Assembly (NCBI GenBank): GCA_973895155.1
Contig: OZ316891.1
Span: forward strand, 31,930,001-31,994,000
Reading direction: 5' to 3'
DNA: 64,000 nt
DNA from: Marsupella aquatica
Taxonomy: Eukaryota; Marchantiophyta
Shown here: positions 43,871 through 55,734 of the stretch, one piece after another
How positions within the stretch are numbered: position 1 is the stretch's first letter
Layout of the letters: each line of letters starts with the position of its first letter
The notes under the pieces: model-generated
What the model was told of the DNA's origin: nothing
Database searches by the model: none
What the model saw: the letters and a program-made list of their open reading frames with translations, nothing else
Made by a program: the position numbers and the translations under genes

Positions 43871-44927
43871 GGTCAACAAATTAAACACTTCCTTTCGGGG
43901 ACACGAGTAGTGAGCGTATTTAATAATATCTACTTTTCTACTGTAAGTTCCGGGGACCAACCCCTCCTCGACGATGGGCTGGGTTATCGTTTAGGTCGGG
44001 GTATTTATGAGGATCCCTTGCATGCCGTCGTTGACAGCTTACATATACTAGGCCGGGTAAACCGGTGAAGATGCGAAGTCTTATCCTGCTTGGTTGCTTG
44101 TCCCATATGTTTCGCCAGGATCCTGTACTTCAAATGCTTTCCGCAAGCGTGTAAACGATTTAATCGCTTGCAAATTGATACCGACATAATTTAGGGGCTC
44201 CCGTGCCCCCCAGGGTGATGGCTCCGGCTGGGACGCCTGGATATTTATTGTACCACTCGTGCCATTATTATGATGACTCCTTACCCGCCGTTTGTCCGAG
44301 ACAACTACTTACATCTTGGAGTACAATCATTACCAGGTCGGGTGAAGTCTTTATCCTGCTTGTCCTATACATTTTTTTAGGATCCAAAGCAAGGCTGGAC
44401 TTCAAAATATTCACGCGTGCCACACAATTATATGGCGGCAACCCGTGCCTTCCGCGAATGCAAAACTACGGTACTGTAGATCGGTTAATATGATAAATCT
44501 TCGTGTAGAACGGAAATGCCCTATGCCCGCGTCGTGTAGGCGTGGAGAGAGAAGACATGCCTAACATGAGTAGGACCACATTTAATGTAGTGAGTTGATC
44601 AGGACGTATATGTTGTCTCCATTCTGAAGTAGTGTTGCTCCTACAAATCATGACTACATTATTTTAGGGTTTACTAGGTTAAAGTTTATTATAAATTAAG
44701 TTCCTTATTAGTCTCCCATATATTGATGAATTAAAAATTACACTAAACAACCTTCATGTGTACTGTGAGTCTCAAACCGATGATTCTGGATGACAAGAAG
44801 ACGATGTCAATGTTTACATGACAAGTCTGGATCTGGAAATGGATTTTGAGTATACCCTAAACATTAAAGGAAACATCTACTGACAACTAACTTAGAGGTT
44901 ACTGGATCCCATCACCTATAACCTATA
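43871..44927. other. Unassigned; weak internal duplication
   Basis: Segments 44000-44130 and 44230-44400 share spaced blocks (GGTATTTAT / GGATATTTATTG; TCTTATCCTGCTTG / TCTTTATCCTGCTTG; CAGGATCC / TAGGATCC). This suggests an old direct duplication of about 240 bp. No gene is supported. Confidence 0.4.
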
Positions 44928-45421
44928 TTAACCTTTTACACCTTTCTCATATCCAAGGAAAATGTACTTCCTCGACTTGGACTCCAACTTAGACCAAAGC
45001 TGGGAAGGTGTAAGCACATATGCATCACATCCAAAAACCTTCACATGTGAATAATCCGCTTGATGCCTGTACCTCTTTTCAAATGACGTCTTGAATCCAA
45101 TTGCACTGGATGCAGAGAAATTTACCAAAAAAGCTGCAGTGTTGACAGCTTCTACCCAAAATTCATGTGGTAAGCATTAGGGCTTTAGGCCCTAAAGCAT
45201 CATTGGCTGAACATACTCCTCGAACGACGTTCCAATTATAATGCTTGGTTGAGCCTCTTAGAAACACCATTTTGCAGAGTATAACTTGTTGTGAATTGGC
45301 GTGTAATCCGGTGCTTCTCTTTACAATATGTTCCAAATTCACCAGAACCTTCTTCACCGTGTGTGGACCCCATATATTTATTCACCACAGCACTTATGGG
45401 GTAATCAATGCTAATCCGCAT
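44928..45421 (-). pseudogene. Second copia integrase fragment
   Basis: The minus strand encodes, in separated frames, ITRQFTTSYTLQNGVSKRLN (about 45310-45240) and the integrase C-terminal stretch DYSHVKVFGCDAYVLTPSQL (about 45055-44995). The latter continues in SRKYIFLGYEKGVKG up to the fragment end. The order and motifs match the region around the catalytic Glu and beyond in copia integrase. It is diverged from the 32.7-37.7 kb element, lacks both LTRs and is a relic. Confidence 0.75.
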
Positions 45422-45888
45422 TGATTGCCCTCGAGATTGCCTTTTGTCCTTAATATATATTTCATCTTTTTGAGTAAAGCACCATTATTACCTTAATACG
45501 GTTAGGATAGCCATAATATGTACTTAAGATACCGCCGCCATACGAAGGAAGAGGAAGCTGCGTACATAGCCACAGATACTGTGCCTTTGCAAAGTTATGA
45601 GTAAAGATGCAATCATGAGTGCCAACAGAATAACGCCATGATTAGGATCGTCAGAATGGCCCGCTCGACCGAGGCACTTCACGATTTTGAGACAACGACT
45701 GTCCCATTCGTCCGGACATCTGCGGACCAAAGAGGCACCACATTTGAGCTTAAGGCAAGGGGGCGGGCTAGTTTTTGTCTCACAACTCATCAGAACTCTC
45801 GACAAACCACCCCCCGCGCCCCCCCACAAGAACACTTGGCGATCACCAGCACCACCATCCACTCACTCCTCACTTACATCGAGCGAAA
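45422..45888. other. Upstream flank of the long coding region
   Basis: The first 40 bases (GCATTGATTGCCCTCGAGAT) match the end motif seen at 31030 and 32690. The rest may include the 5' UTR of the following gene. The frame of that gene is open upstream to 45775. Confidence 0.35.
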
Positions 45889-48800
45889 ATGGAAGCGGCA
45901 GGAGCACGGAGAGCAGAGGTTCCCCCGGCCAAGAACAAGAATGGAGCCTTGTCGGCCGAAGAGAAGATCCGCAACTCCATTACAGAGGTCCAACGTATCG
46001 AGGAGAGCCGACCGGTACTTGACAAAGCCTACGTTTACGGCTTGGTCCGAATGGACCGCTATCTATCAACATCTCAATCAGGAGAAATCTGCTCACGAAT
46101 CACTAAGGTAGCCATGTCACCCGAGGGGATGTTTATTACGTACCGGGGAATGACGTATAGTTTCTACAACTCAAAGCTGTGCGCAATGTTCGATCTTCCC
46201 AGGGTTGGAGAACTACCTCTCATGTACCAAGTAGACCCCATCGAGGAAGCAGCCGTAGCGAACTTCTTGCAATAGGCGGATGTCCGAATAAGTTGGGGAA
46301 ATATACAGTATGGCGCCATCCAGCAAAAGGAGTATCGCAACTTCATCGAGTTTTGCACCAAGTGGGTGATGGTTAAGAGCGGGTACCACCATGCCACACT
46401 ACCAAGGATTGCCGTCGCAAGGGCCCTATTCTTGGGATCCCTCCATCCGCTTCAATTATGGAAGGCAAGTGTATCCACTGTGATCGACACGAAAGGTTGT
46501 CCAAAGTTCCCGTCACTATTAGCGTATCAATTAGCAGTTGTAGTTTTTGAGATCCTACAGACAGTAAGTAGAGTTCTGCCGGAGAATTCGGACTCAGGAG
46601 AGTCGGAGTCAGAAGATGAAGAAGAAGCCCAGGGGATATTACCAGTAAGAGCGGAGTTGGGATCCACAGCTAACGTTAATGTGGATCCGCCAGAATATGA
46701 TGAAGAAGATTTTGAGGATGACGAAGAGGACGAGGAAGAGGAGGGGGAAGCACCTCAAAATTCGGATGCAGAGAGCGAAGGAGGGGCAGAGGCCTTACGA
46801 AACCTGAAGGAGCAGGCCGAGCAATATCGCAAGAGCCTCAAGAGGAAACGGAGGGCAGTAACCCTCCCGGAGGAAGATGAAGATGAAGAAGAAGAAGAAG
46901 AAGAAGAGAGGAATGGCACCTTCCAACAACCCACGCTGTCCGAACTTCCAGATAGCACCAATCTGGCAGAGTTGAGGACTTTTGCCCAACGTCTGACGTT
47001 CATCGGGAAGCCAATCCCCAACACCAGGGATCTACGTTACTGGTTTAGGGATTTGAAGGAGACCAAGGCAATGGCGACGATAGCAGTTATGGAATGTGAG
47101 GGCAAGACTCGGGACATGGAGAAGCTGAGGGTAGCAGAAGAGAAGGTTGAGCGACTCCTCGCAAAGGTACGAAAGAAGTCCGATTCTAACAAGCTGATAT
47201 TGAAACAGCTGGAGGACTCAGAAGGATTGCTAGACAAGGCGAGGGAGAAAAATGAGGAAGCAACCACAGCCCTACAGCAGGCCCGGGAGGCGGTCCGGAC
47301 AGAGAAGGTTGGGACACAGGCCCTAAAGGTCGAGTTAGGAAATGCCCAGAAGGAAAGAAAGAAGCTGCAGGAGCTACTGGCTGACAAGGAGGAAGAATGG
47401 AGCCACCTATTGTCTACCGCCAAAGAGGAATTAAAGGAGGTAACCACCCAGCACGCGAAGTGCGGTTCTACATCCCATCAGATGGCCGATGAGCTGCAAA
47501 GGGTAATTAAAGAGTTGGAGCAGAGTGTACTAGGGGAAGGAGAACAATTGGCACTCCGGCTGTCCGACCAGTTGGCTGCACATGGGAAAATGGCAGAAGA
47601 GCTCATAGAGAAAGAGGCGTCAGCCAGACTAGGGGCTTTGGAATGCGAAGAGAAGCTCCAAGGAGTAAGGAGAACCAATCATGAGCTACAAGGACAATTA
47701 GAGGAGAAGCAGGCATACGTTGCTGCGTTAGAAGAAGAAGGAGAAAGAAGAGAGAAGGAGAGGAAGAGATGGCTACAGGAAGTAGCAAGTAAGGAGCTCG
47801 TCCAGAAATGCAGTAAGGTGGTCCGTATTCCGAAGGACACTTACAAGGCCTAGGACCTGGAAGTGCAAGGCCTGCGAAATGAGGCTGCCACGGCAGCTAA
47901 GTTATTGAAGGATGCACTAGCAGATCCGGTGCACAAGAGGAGGCTGGAACAGCTCAAGAAGGTGAGTGTAAACTCATGGAAACTATTCACGGGGCAGAAG
48001 ATAGCATCCCGAAATGCTATTGAAGTTGATGAAGCTATGGGGTTGGAAACTCTCCGTGTTATTTTGGCCGCAGCGGGGATTAACAAGAGGGCCATTCGTC
48101 CGGACGACTGCGACCAGATATGGTACGACATCCCGGTCCAGATCAGATTTATGCTTCCATTCTTTGAATGGTCGGGAGCCATTGGGTTCACCCAACCCAC
48201 AGACTTATATTTTTGATTGGGAGGAAGGGCCAATAGCAGAGTAACGCAAATTTTGTTGTCCGAACTGGAGCGAGAGCACCCAGGCCATCCTCATTATGTG
48301 GCCCTCATAACAGATGCAAACACTACGCATCCCGACTATCCGGCACGGAAATTGCATTGGTTCTATAGTTTAGCAGTACATAGGAAAGCCTTTGATTTAG
48401 TAGAAGTAGTGATGAAGTCCTGGGTGGCGAGAGAAATCCACACCAATTGTGGGAAGTATACCCTGCCCCGCTGGTTACCTTTCTCCAAAAGGCCGGATGG
48501 CACAACACAGAGAGAAATGGGACGAGGGTGATTTTCAATCCTTACTACACCTCCCATCTTATGGTAACCAATGAGTGGATGAGCTTCGTAGACCTCCCCG
48601 TCCTACCCCAATTCAGTCATATTGCCATGACTCACTTTTATTCACTAGGTAGGGATCCGGCTGCAGTGGCTTGTGCGGGGGACACTATCCGGACCGACGA
48701 GCTTCCCTTCGATCCAGTTGTTTTGTGTTTGGGTGTTTGGGAGAAGACATCCTTTTGGGAAAGGGTGACCCCTACGGAGAATGTAATTAGATGGTTAGAG

Positions 48801-49350
48801 GCAAGTGTACATAATAATAGATTAGGAAATTACTTCGGACCTGCAATCTTCTGGACACCACACCAATTCTTCCGGGAGCTTGACGACGGGTTTGGTCTAC
48901 ACATCGAGACCAACCCTATAGCTGTATATCATTCAATATGGCAGCATGATCCCCGGGTTAGGATGAGACTGCCCCAGCACGAGGCCGACCCCCCATCAAG
49001 TCTTTTGGGTCAACTCAGGCGGTGGATAAATGCCCTTACGAATCGATATCCTTTCGGGCGTTCGCCCAAAACGTACGGAACCCAATCCTGACGCCGTGGA
49101 CGACGAAATCGAGGTTCAGGAAGAAGGGGGTCCTAACACTTACGAAGAATACCACAATTGGTGGGTAGTTGCGGGTGAGACGCCGGGGGAAAGGGAGGAA
49201 CGACGCTTGAGACAGCGGAATGAGTTTCGACGACAGCGCTGGGCTTGCCGCCGGATTGTGGCAGTGGCAGCAAGGGATGCGAAGGCAGCCGCGTGGGAGG
49301 CCGCCCATGAAAGAGGAACAGGGCGGCCGCCTATTGTGTTGGAGGAGTGA
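45889..49350 (+). pseudogene. ~1,150-codon TE-type protein, decayed
   Basis: From ATG 45889 one frame runs to 48531 with internal TAG at 46273 (codon 129), TAG at 47851 (codon 655) and TGA at 48214 (codon 776). The coding signal shifts frame near 48490, continues at 48491-49065, then returns to the first frame near 49065 and ends at 49350. The layout is: a globular N-terminal domain (to about codon 230) resembling 'putative plant transposon protein' domains; an acidic region to about codon 342 including a long Glu run; a strong coiled coil (about codons 390-655); a second globular part with many Trp and Pro (LHWFYSLAVHRKAFDLVEVV, FWTPHQFFRELDDGFGLHIE); and a basic tail. The layout matches the gene at 20449. 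Each stop is one C-to-T step from CAG or CGA. I infer a recently silenced transposon gene. Confidence 0.65.
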
Positions 49351-49567
49351 ACGAGCGGCGGATAGGATTAGGTTAGGAAGAGCACATTACTCAGTAGAAT
49401 GACGGTGGCCATTGGCCCATTCTTAGGACGGATTGCAAAGTATTTAAACCCCTGGTCTGTGTGTAGAAGGGGTGAGAGCATTGCTCAGTTATATCATACA
49501 CATTCTTGCAAGCAGGATCACGTTGGTGTGTAATGTTCTTTCCCGTTCTGATAAGTCAGTTTTTGTT
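49351..49567. other. 3' flank of the long coding region
   Basis: No gene; leads into the 60-bp duplication. Confidence 0.3.
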
Positions 49568-49687
49568 GAATTCGCAGTAGAGAATGTCGTTGAGGAAGTA
49601 GGGTTCGGATGCTAACACTAGTGACATGAATTCACAGTAGAGAATGTCGTTGAGGAAGTAGGGTTCGGATGCTAACACTAGTGACAA
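49568..49687 (+). repeat. 60-bp tandem duplication
   Basis: Two units start with GAATTC at 49568 and 49628 and differ at one base near the start (GAATTCGCAG against GAATTCACAG). This is the second near-perfect 60-bp duplication in the window; its sequence is unrelated to that at 3444. Confidence 0.9.
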
Positions 49688-52600
49688 CAAGTGGATGTTT
49701 TCCCCTATATTGTAGTCTATCCGGACCACTGTCAAGAACGGACGAGCTCAATTGTTGTTGATGACTATGTGTCTCGCCTACGATAAGAGTAAGGATGAAG
49801 AGCCCCAATGGTGAGGTGAGTTTAGGAGTCTACCTAGAAATTAACCCCTACGCTCCACCTCTTGTCTCCGCCCTGTGGAATAACCCATAGGACGAAGGCC
49901 TTTTATACATTGCTCTGGCGGCATACGCACTGTTTGGGGGTGGCTAAGGGAAAAGAGGTAGTATCCCCTTTTTCCCTACCCGTTTTCCTATCCCCCGGGT
50001 GGTTCGGATGCAGTCGGAAGGGTTCACCTCTGCTAATGAACCATCTTGTGATCTCGTGGTCAGAATAAGAGAAGGTTTGCTCGGGGGAGGTTCGAACGAA
50101 GTAGAGCACTCTGAGCGGACGTCCAGGCTAAGCCTAGACCAAACTCACAGCCCTATACTTGGTCCGAATACCATCATGATAGGACGTCGGGTACGGAAGC
50201 CTGTAGCAAGGATACTGTCACATATTATTGTACAAGAGAAATAATTGTGATTGTCTACACGACTCTCTTGTAGAATATGGAAGAGGATATCGCTTTTCTT
50301 AAGCCGTGTGGATAATCTCTTAGTGATGTTCTTTGTAATTGCTGTGTACTTCAATCATGCTTCATGAACTAAGTGAGACTACCAATAAAATTTATATAGC
50401 CGCTTCTTTCAAGTTGTGCACTTTAACGACTTTCTTTTTTCCGGACCTCATTCCTCTGGTGACCCATCCTGAGTTGACCTTCATCTCCTGAACCTGGGCT
50501 TCTGCCCCTAGTCTTTCGGGTGGGCGAGAAGATGTGTGGCGGGAGATGCATATATTATTAATTATTCTTGTGAAGGGCGTCAACCATTCCCTCCCGTTGG
50601 ACCGTAGATGGCCGTCTGTTGCACTCAGGAGGGCAGCGATTTAATTATTGACTGTACACACAGTCCAGTCATACACACACTTCATCTGACTGACAAACCG
50701 ATCAGGATTGGGTTCACACTAAGTAGCTAATAAGTAGTTTAGGGTTTTGTGGGAAGTCGAGTTATGTACAATTTCTTTCTCTTCCTTAGAAGGCCCCTAT
50801 ACAACCTTATGTCTAGCTCGGGCCGGGGCTCGGGCCAAACTGTCCAGCATAGCACAAGCCTGGAGAACCCATGGCCTCCCTTGAAGCTCATTGTTTGTTT
50901 CCCGAACAAACTAGAAAAAGTCCACCATAGATTCTACTTTCAGGAGGTGATGTAAAGCCTAAAGCAAAATTAGGCTTATCTTTCTGTTAACCTGATTCGG
51001 AGACAGTCCAACTTGCCGTCCGCGGAAGGTGAACTGAATGGCATCCACAAGGTTTTGTTTTGTGTGCATTCACATTTAATTCAATTTCAATTGACAATCA
51101 TAATGGAAAATGAGAAATGCAACATAGAAGTGCGCACAGAACTGTGGACCAATGGTATCTCCCAAAAATCCTTTGGAGACTAGCAATGATGTGGATGAAT
51201 TGGCTCGGGCGACGGGCCAGCACACAATGGGGCAAAATCAAAACGAGGGGGGCAAGTCCGATCCGTCATGATTGAGCCGCCGCATCCCATCCGTATTCAA
51301 TTCCCGTTGCCTGACGGGTCCAAGTCAAAGTTTGACTGGGATCGGGCCTCGGTTTCAGGTGTTTAGGGTGCCCGATAGTGACAAACTGACAGCCCTAAAC
51401 CCTAAAATTCAGGGAGACTAGTCCCTGTTTTGTCATTAAATGCATATTGGTTTTCCCCCACTATTTTTAAAAATTTGTTTTCTGCAACTAAATCGCGTGT
51501 GATTTAAAAAAAAAATTGATGCGATTTTGCCATATTGAGTAACCATAGAGACGTGAATTGTGATATGATTTTGATAGCACATTTTGTGGTTGTTTCACCA
51601 ACATTGAGCTCAAATTTTTCATATAACTGCTTTTACATTTGTTACTATGTGCATCCTAATGCTCATTTTTATGAATTCAATTAGTGCATTGTGTCCTAAG
51701 CTAAACAATAAAAATTACCATTTAAGTGACATTGTGTAAATTGCCTGAAATGCTCTAGCTAGGTGCTCAACTCTGAAAAAAACTTTCACAATAATAACAC
51801 CAACAAAATGCTGAAGTCTAAGGGTGTTTTTAATTCAAATTTAATGCATGTAAATTTAATACAAATTTATAACACTCCTCTGAATGCACTTTGGCTATAT
51901 AATTTATGTGAAAGAATTGAGCTGGACCCACATACTAGTTAATATGTGCTTTTCTTTGCAGGTACTCTACATGATGTACTCCCTTCTTTCATCATAAATA
52001 AATTAAAATAATTACACATCACTATAAGACGTATTTATTTTTTGAATAACATGTTCCACGGTTCACACTTTTATAACGTTGTCGTCGTTTAAAATTGGAG
52101 TGCCAAATAGGAAAGTAATCAATAAATAGAAAATATAATGTAAATTAGCATAGCGTGGACCTAAATGACCAGAAACCTTTCACACAATAAGGAATGAAAT
52201 GGTGATCAGAAAAGACAAAAACTAAAACAAATCCGGTTAGTACCTCATTTTATTATCATGCATGCACCACAAAAGCTACATGCCACATTGACATTTCACC
52301 CAAAGGAATTAAAAAAACAAAGAAGAAAAAACAAAGACATTGACATTTGTAGAGGAACAAAAGGGAATCCATAGCAATAAACACTCTCTAGAAATAAACA
52401 AAACATTAAATGCTCCCTCTCATCCCGTTTTTTCTCATGCTGCAGTACATGTACAATACTCTGGGGAAAATACTTTACTCTCCTCAAGTGAGGCCTAGTT
52501 ACAAAAGACAAAGTATAGCAGACCAATGTATTTTGGGCCCCCCATCACATGTACTGAACTAAAGTTCAGCCAATCACAAATTAGAAAATTAAAATCAATT

Positions 52601-52851
52601 TAAAACTGCGGGAAATCTGTTTATCACCTTTGGGGTGACATTCGACAATTTGAAAACCACACGACGATCGCGATTTCTACACTCGCTTACCCTAAACCCT
52701 AAATCTGCCCGTTCTGGGAAGTCGGCATCCTTAACCGAATTGGAGCAGACAAAAATGTGGCTTAAACGGGCTTTGGCTTCGATGGGAGGTCATTTTTTTG
52801 CCATAGCGAAGTGATTGTAGTTGGGAGATCGGCACTGCAGCAAACAACCTC
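49688..52851. other. Gene-poor AT-rich region
   Basis: No coding region is supported. Telomere-like motifs occur at 50739 (TTTAGGG), 51360 and 51395-51408 (CCCTAAACCCTAAA), and 52691-52706 (CCCTAAACCCTAAA). At 52012-52050 CACTATAAGACG followed by ACATGTTCC resembles the CACTACAAGAC ends at 42178. Segment 52060-52160 resembles 14900-15005. Confidence 0.4.
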
Positions 52852-53307
52852 ATGGATCGAATTGAGACCACGCTTGAGCCAGGACGACATGTTTTGCCTC
52901 CGGAGGCTGTGAGCTTTTCACCCGCCGTGTCCATATCGACTGAGGTGACTGATTCGACCAATTTTCGCAATCGGCACCTTCTTCCTCCAGACGAGGCGGT
53001 TAGTCCCGGGGAGCGTCATGTCCTTTGGGTTCGAGACTCCCCCCCAAGGTCGATCGCGGAATGGTTTACCATTCATAGGCCTCCATATCCAGTGACTCTA
53101 ACTCGAGCGACCGAGATGCGTTGCGCGGAGTTTCATGGCCGCGTTGATTTCCAGAATACTATGACGCCGGGTGTTGCCCAAGCTAGGACGGATGAACGCC
53201 GACCTTCTCGTGGATATATCAGAACCCGAGGGTTGGGATTTAAAGCTGATCTATACCGAACTGCAGCTGGTCTCAACGATGATTGCGCGTCATCCACAAA
53301 ACAGTAG
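52852..53307 (+). CDS. Hypothetical 151-aa protein
   Basis: Single open frame from ATG at 52852 to TAG, rich in Arg, Pro and Thr. GRHVLPPEAVSFSP and NRHLLPPDEAVSPGERHVL look like a weak internal duplication (about residues 12-25 and 45-63). I see no known domain, signal peptide or membrane segment. It starts about 145 bp after a double telomere-like motif. GC content is higher than in the flanks, which favours real or recently lost coding function, but it could be one exon of a larger gene. Confidence 0.35.
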   Translation: MDRIETTLEPGRHVLPPEAVSFSPAVSISTEVTDSTNFRNRHLLPPDEAVSPGERHVLWVRDSPPRSIAEWFTIHRPPYPVTLTRATEMRCAEFHGRVDFQNTMTPGVAQARTDERRPSRGYIRTRGLGFKADLYRTAAGLNDDCASSTKQ

Positions 53308-54483
53308 GCTTGGCATGGCGGGACTGCTCCACAATGGGCCACAATGTCCAATGCCGACACATCATCTTGTCACGGTGACATGAGCAGCATCGTCGTTTGG
53401 CTGTGACACAAGCATTCCGTTTGTGCACGCCATGCATGTGTTGCACAAATATAGAAACTACTTTTAGCAAGGATGAGGACAGTTTGTGTCACTCAAATGT
53501 TGCAGAATACAAGAGCAGTGCGCCGGTTCATGTTCTAGTTACATAATGTTGTTTCATATGCCTCTGTGCACGATATATATAAACCTATATTCGTTTTGAC
53601 TTATGTAGTGCAATGTGCCTTGTATGTCTCGTGTGGCTTGAATGTTATCCAGCAGCTGTGCATGCTGGAAAATACTAATCCGCAGTGTGGAATTTGAATT
53701 GTATAAGTGTGCGTGGGGCAGCTAGCAGAGCTCAGCCCTCATAAATCCACAACACATTCATGCACAAAGGAATGTGAACCTTTTAGGGTGTGCGGAATGT
53801 GAACCCACACTCTCCGAAAACATCTACCCGTACATAGTCCCAACTTATTCATTGGAAAAGGTTTGATCAATTGCCCTCTTTCTATATGGGTTACGAATGT
53901 AAACTTTAGGATGCGTCGGTACTGGTTTTGAGCCCAAAAGCACACGCAATGAGATAGGCACGACATGTGATAGAGTTACGTGTGTCCATGTACGATTGTT
54001 TAAAGCAGTATTGCTGCTGTATAGTTTCGCAAAGCTAGATTCACATTTGCGACGCATGACGTTAGGAACTTCTCAATCGTCCCGTGCCCGATGAAGTGAG
54101 TGGGTTGGTAGGGGCCTTGGATCACCTCATCTATTCGATTCTGCCAGTTCCGGCCTCTAAGTCACTCGATTAACAATTCAAAATAATGTCGATGAAGCCT
54201 TAAAACTCTGAACTAACAATCAACTTGATGTCAAGTGCTCGGAACTTGAGTAAGAGAATTCCACTTCAAAACTAATGGTTCCTCGCCATCGCTCCCGAAT
54301 ATGAAGGAATACATGAGTCGAGTAGCATCCACATCCAGAAGAGAGAAGAGAGAAGAGAGTATGCAAGCACGCACTAGATTGGGCAGGATCCATAGCATTG
54401 ATAGGCAGTGAGTTTTGAAGACTTCTATCTCCCTCAGTAAAATAGGATGAAAAAGTCTTATATCCGGAAGAGTAACTATATAT
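53308..54483. other. Unassigned
   Basis: No gene supported. A short purine-rich run (AGAAGAGAGAAGAGAGAAGA) lies at 54340-54358 and leads toward the telomere-like block. Confidence 0.35.
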
Positions 54484-54511
54484 ATAGGGTTTAGGGTTTA
54501 GGGTTTAGGGT
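54484..54511 (+). repeat. Interstitial telomere array, G-rich sense
   Basis: Three and a half TTTAGGG units in the plus sense (AGGGTTTAGGGTTTAGGG...), the plant telomere heptamer. Confidence 0.9.
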
Positions 54512-55160
54512 GAGTTTTGTGAGTGGTGTGTTGCAGGGTTGAGGGTGGCCGAGGTTTGTGAGGGTTGAGTGTTGTGGGGTAGAGGGGTGTGGAGAGTTGA
54601 GTTTTGCGAGAGGTGTGCTGCAGGGTTGAGGGTGGTCGGGGTGAGTGCCCGGGTGAGTGAGTTTGGAGTTTTGTGAGGGGTGTGTTGCAGGGTTGAGGGG
54701 TTTGGAGTTTTGTGAGTGGTCTGCTGCAGGGTTGAGGGTTTTGTGAGTGGTGTATTGCAGGGTTGAGGGTGGTCGAGGTTTGTGAGGGTTGAGTGTTGTG
54801 GGGTTGAGGGGTGTGGAGAGTGGAGTTTTGTGAGTGGTGTGTGTGGGTTGAGGGCTCTGGGGTTGAGGGGTTTGGAGTTTTGCGAGTGGTGTGTGTTGGA
54901 GGGTCGTTGTGGGGTTTGGAGTTTTGAGTGAGTTTGGAGTTTGGAGTTTTGTGAGGGGTGTGTTGTAGGGTTGACAGAGGGGTTTGGAGTTTTGTGAGTG
55001 GTGTGCTGCTGGGTTGAGGGTTTTGTGAGTGGTGTGTTGCAGGGTTGAGGGTGGTCGAGGTTTGTGAGGGTTGAGTGTTGTGGGGTTGAGGGGTGTGGAG
55101 AGTGGAGTTTTGTGAGTGGTGTGTGTGGGTTGAGGGCTCTGGGGTTGAGGGGTTTGGAAT
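54512..55160 (+). repeat. G/T-rich satellite with ~282-bp higher-order copy
   Basis: Units of about 30-40 bp built on TTTTGTGAGTGGTGTGTTGCAGGGTTGAGGG. A block of about 110 bp beginning GGTCGAGGTTTGTGAGGG at 54771 recurs almost unchanged at 55053. Pro/Thr-rich minus-strand frames here are artefacts of the repeat. Confidence 0.85.
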
Positions 55161-55560
55161 CCATCTTGGCCACGAATTTATGCGTGAATATTTTTTGGAA
55201 AAAACCCTTAAAATGTGCCTCAAAAAACCCTGGAATTTAGGGTTTAGGGTTTAGGGTTTTTCGCCCCGAGTTTGGCCCCGAGTTTGGCCCCGAGTTTTCG
55301 CCCCGAGTTTGGCCCCGAGTTTTCGCCCCTTGTTTTCGAAGTGGTCCATCAGTTTTGGGGCATGGTTTTTTGGGGTGAAAAGGCCCTCTGAAAAAGGCCG
55401 AAAATAGGCCCGAAAAAAGCCCGAAAAAAAGGGAAAAAAAGGGAAAAGGGGGAAGTTTTTCCCCGGGGAATCCATCTTGGCCAGGAATTTATGCGTGAAT
55501 ATTTTTTGGAAAAAACCCTAAAAATCTGCCTCAAAAAACCCTGGAAAAAACCCTAAAAAA
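55156..55560 (+). repeat. ~95-bp direct repeat pair with TTTAGGG and GCCCCGAGTTT arrays
   Basis: GGAATCCATCTTGGCCA begins at 55156 and again at 55467, each followed by ATTTATGCGTGAATATTTTT and AAACCCT-type sequence. Between them lie three TTTAGGG units (55237-55257) and a 14-17 bp minisatellite of GCCCCGAGTTT (55263-55328). Confidence 0.85.
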
Positions 55561-55734
55561 TAAAAAGGTGCGTCGACAATAATGTCCTGACCTCCGGTTG
55601 GTCCGTTATTGTCTCCGCACCGGAAGGTAGGATGGAGGGGATGAATCAACCCTAATAGGCCGTTCGGCCAGGGCCTCCGGCCAGAAGGTAGGATAGGGGG
55701 GTGAGATCCAATAGGGCCGATCAAAAACCCTAAA

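Noticed and set aside
46755-47678. Ser-rich minus-strand frames opposite the coiled coil
   Set aside because: Glu/Lys-rich coding on the plus strand forces Ser/Leu-rich open frames on the minus strand.
45889-48531. Reassigned stop codons (alternative nuclear code)
   Set aside because: TAG, TGA and TAA all serve as apparent terminators of other frames here, and the internal stops are few and single-step from CAG or CGA; decay is simpler.
54498-55223. Long Pro/Thr/His-rich minus-strand frames (over 200 codons)
   Set aside because: G/T-rich satellite read on the opposite strand; two frames are open at once and show the repeat period, so composition explains them.
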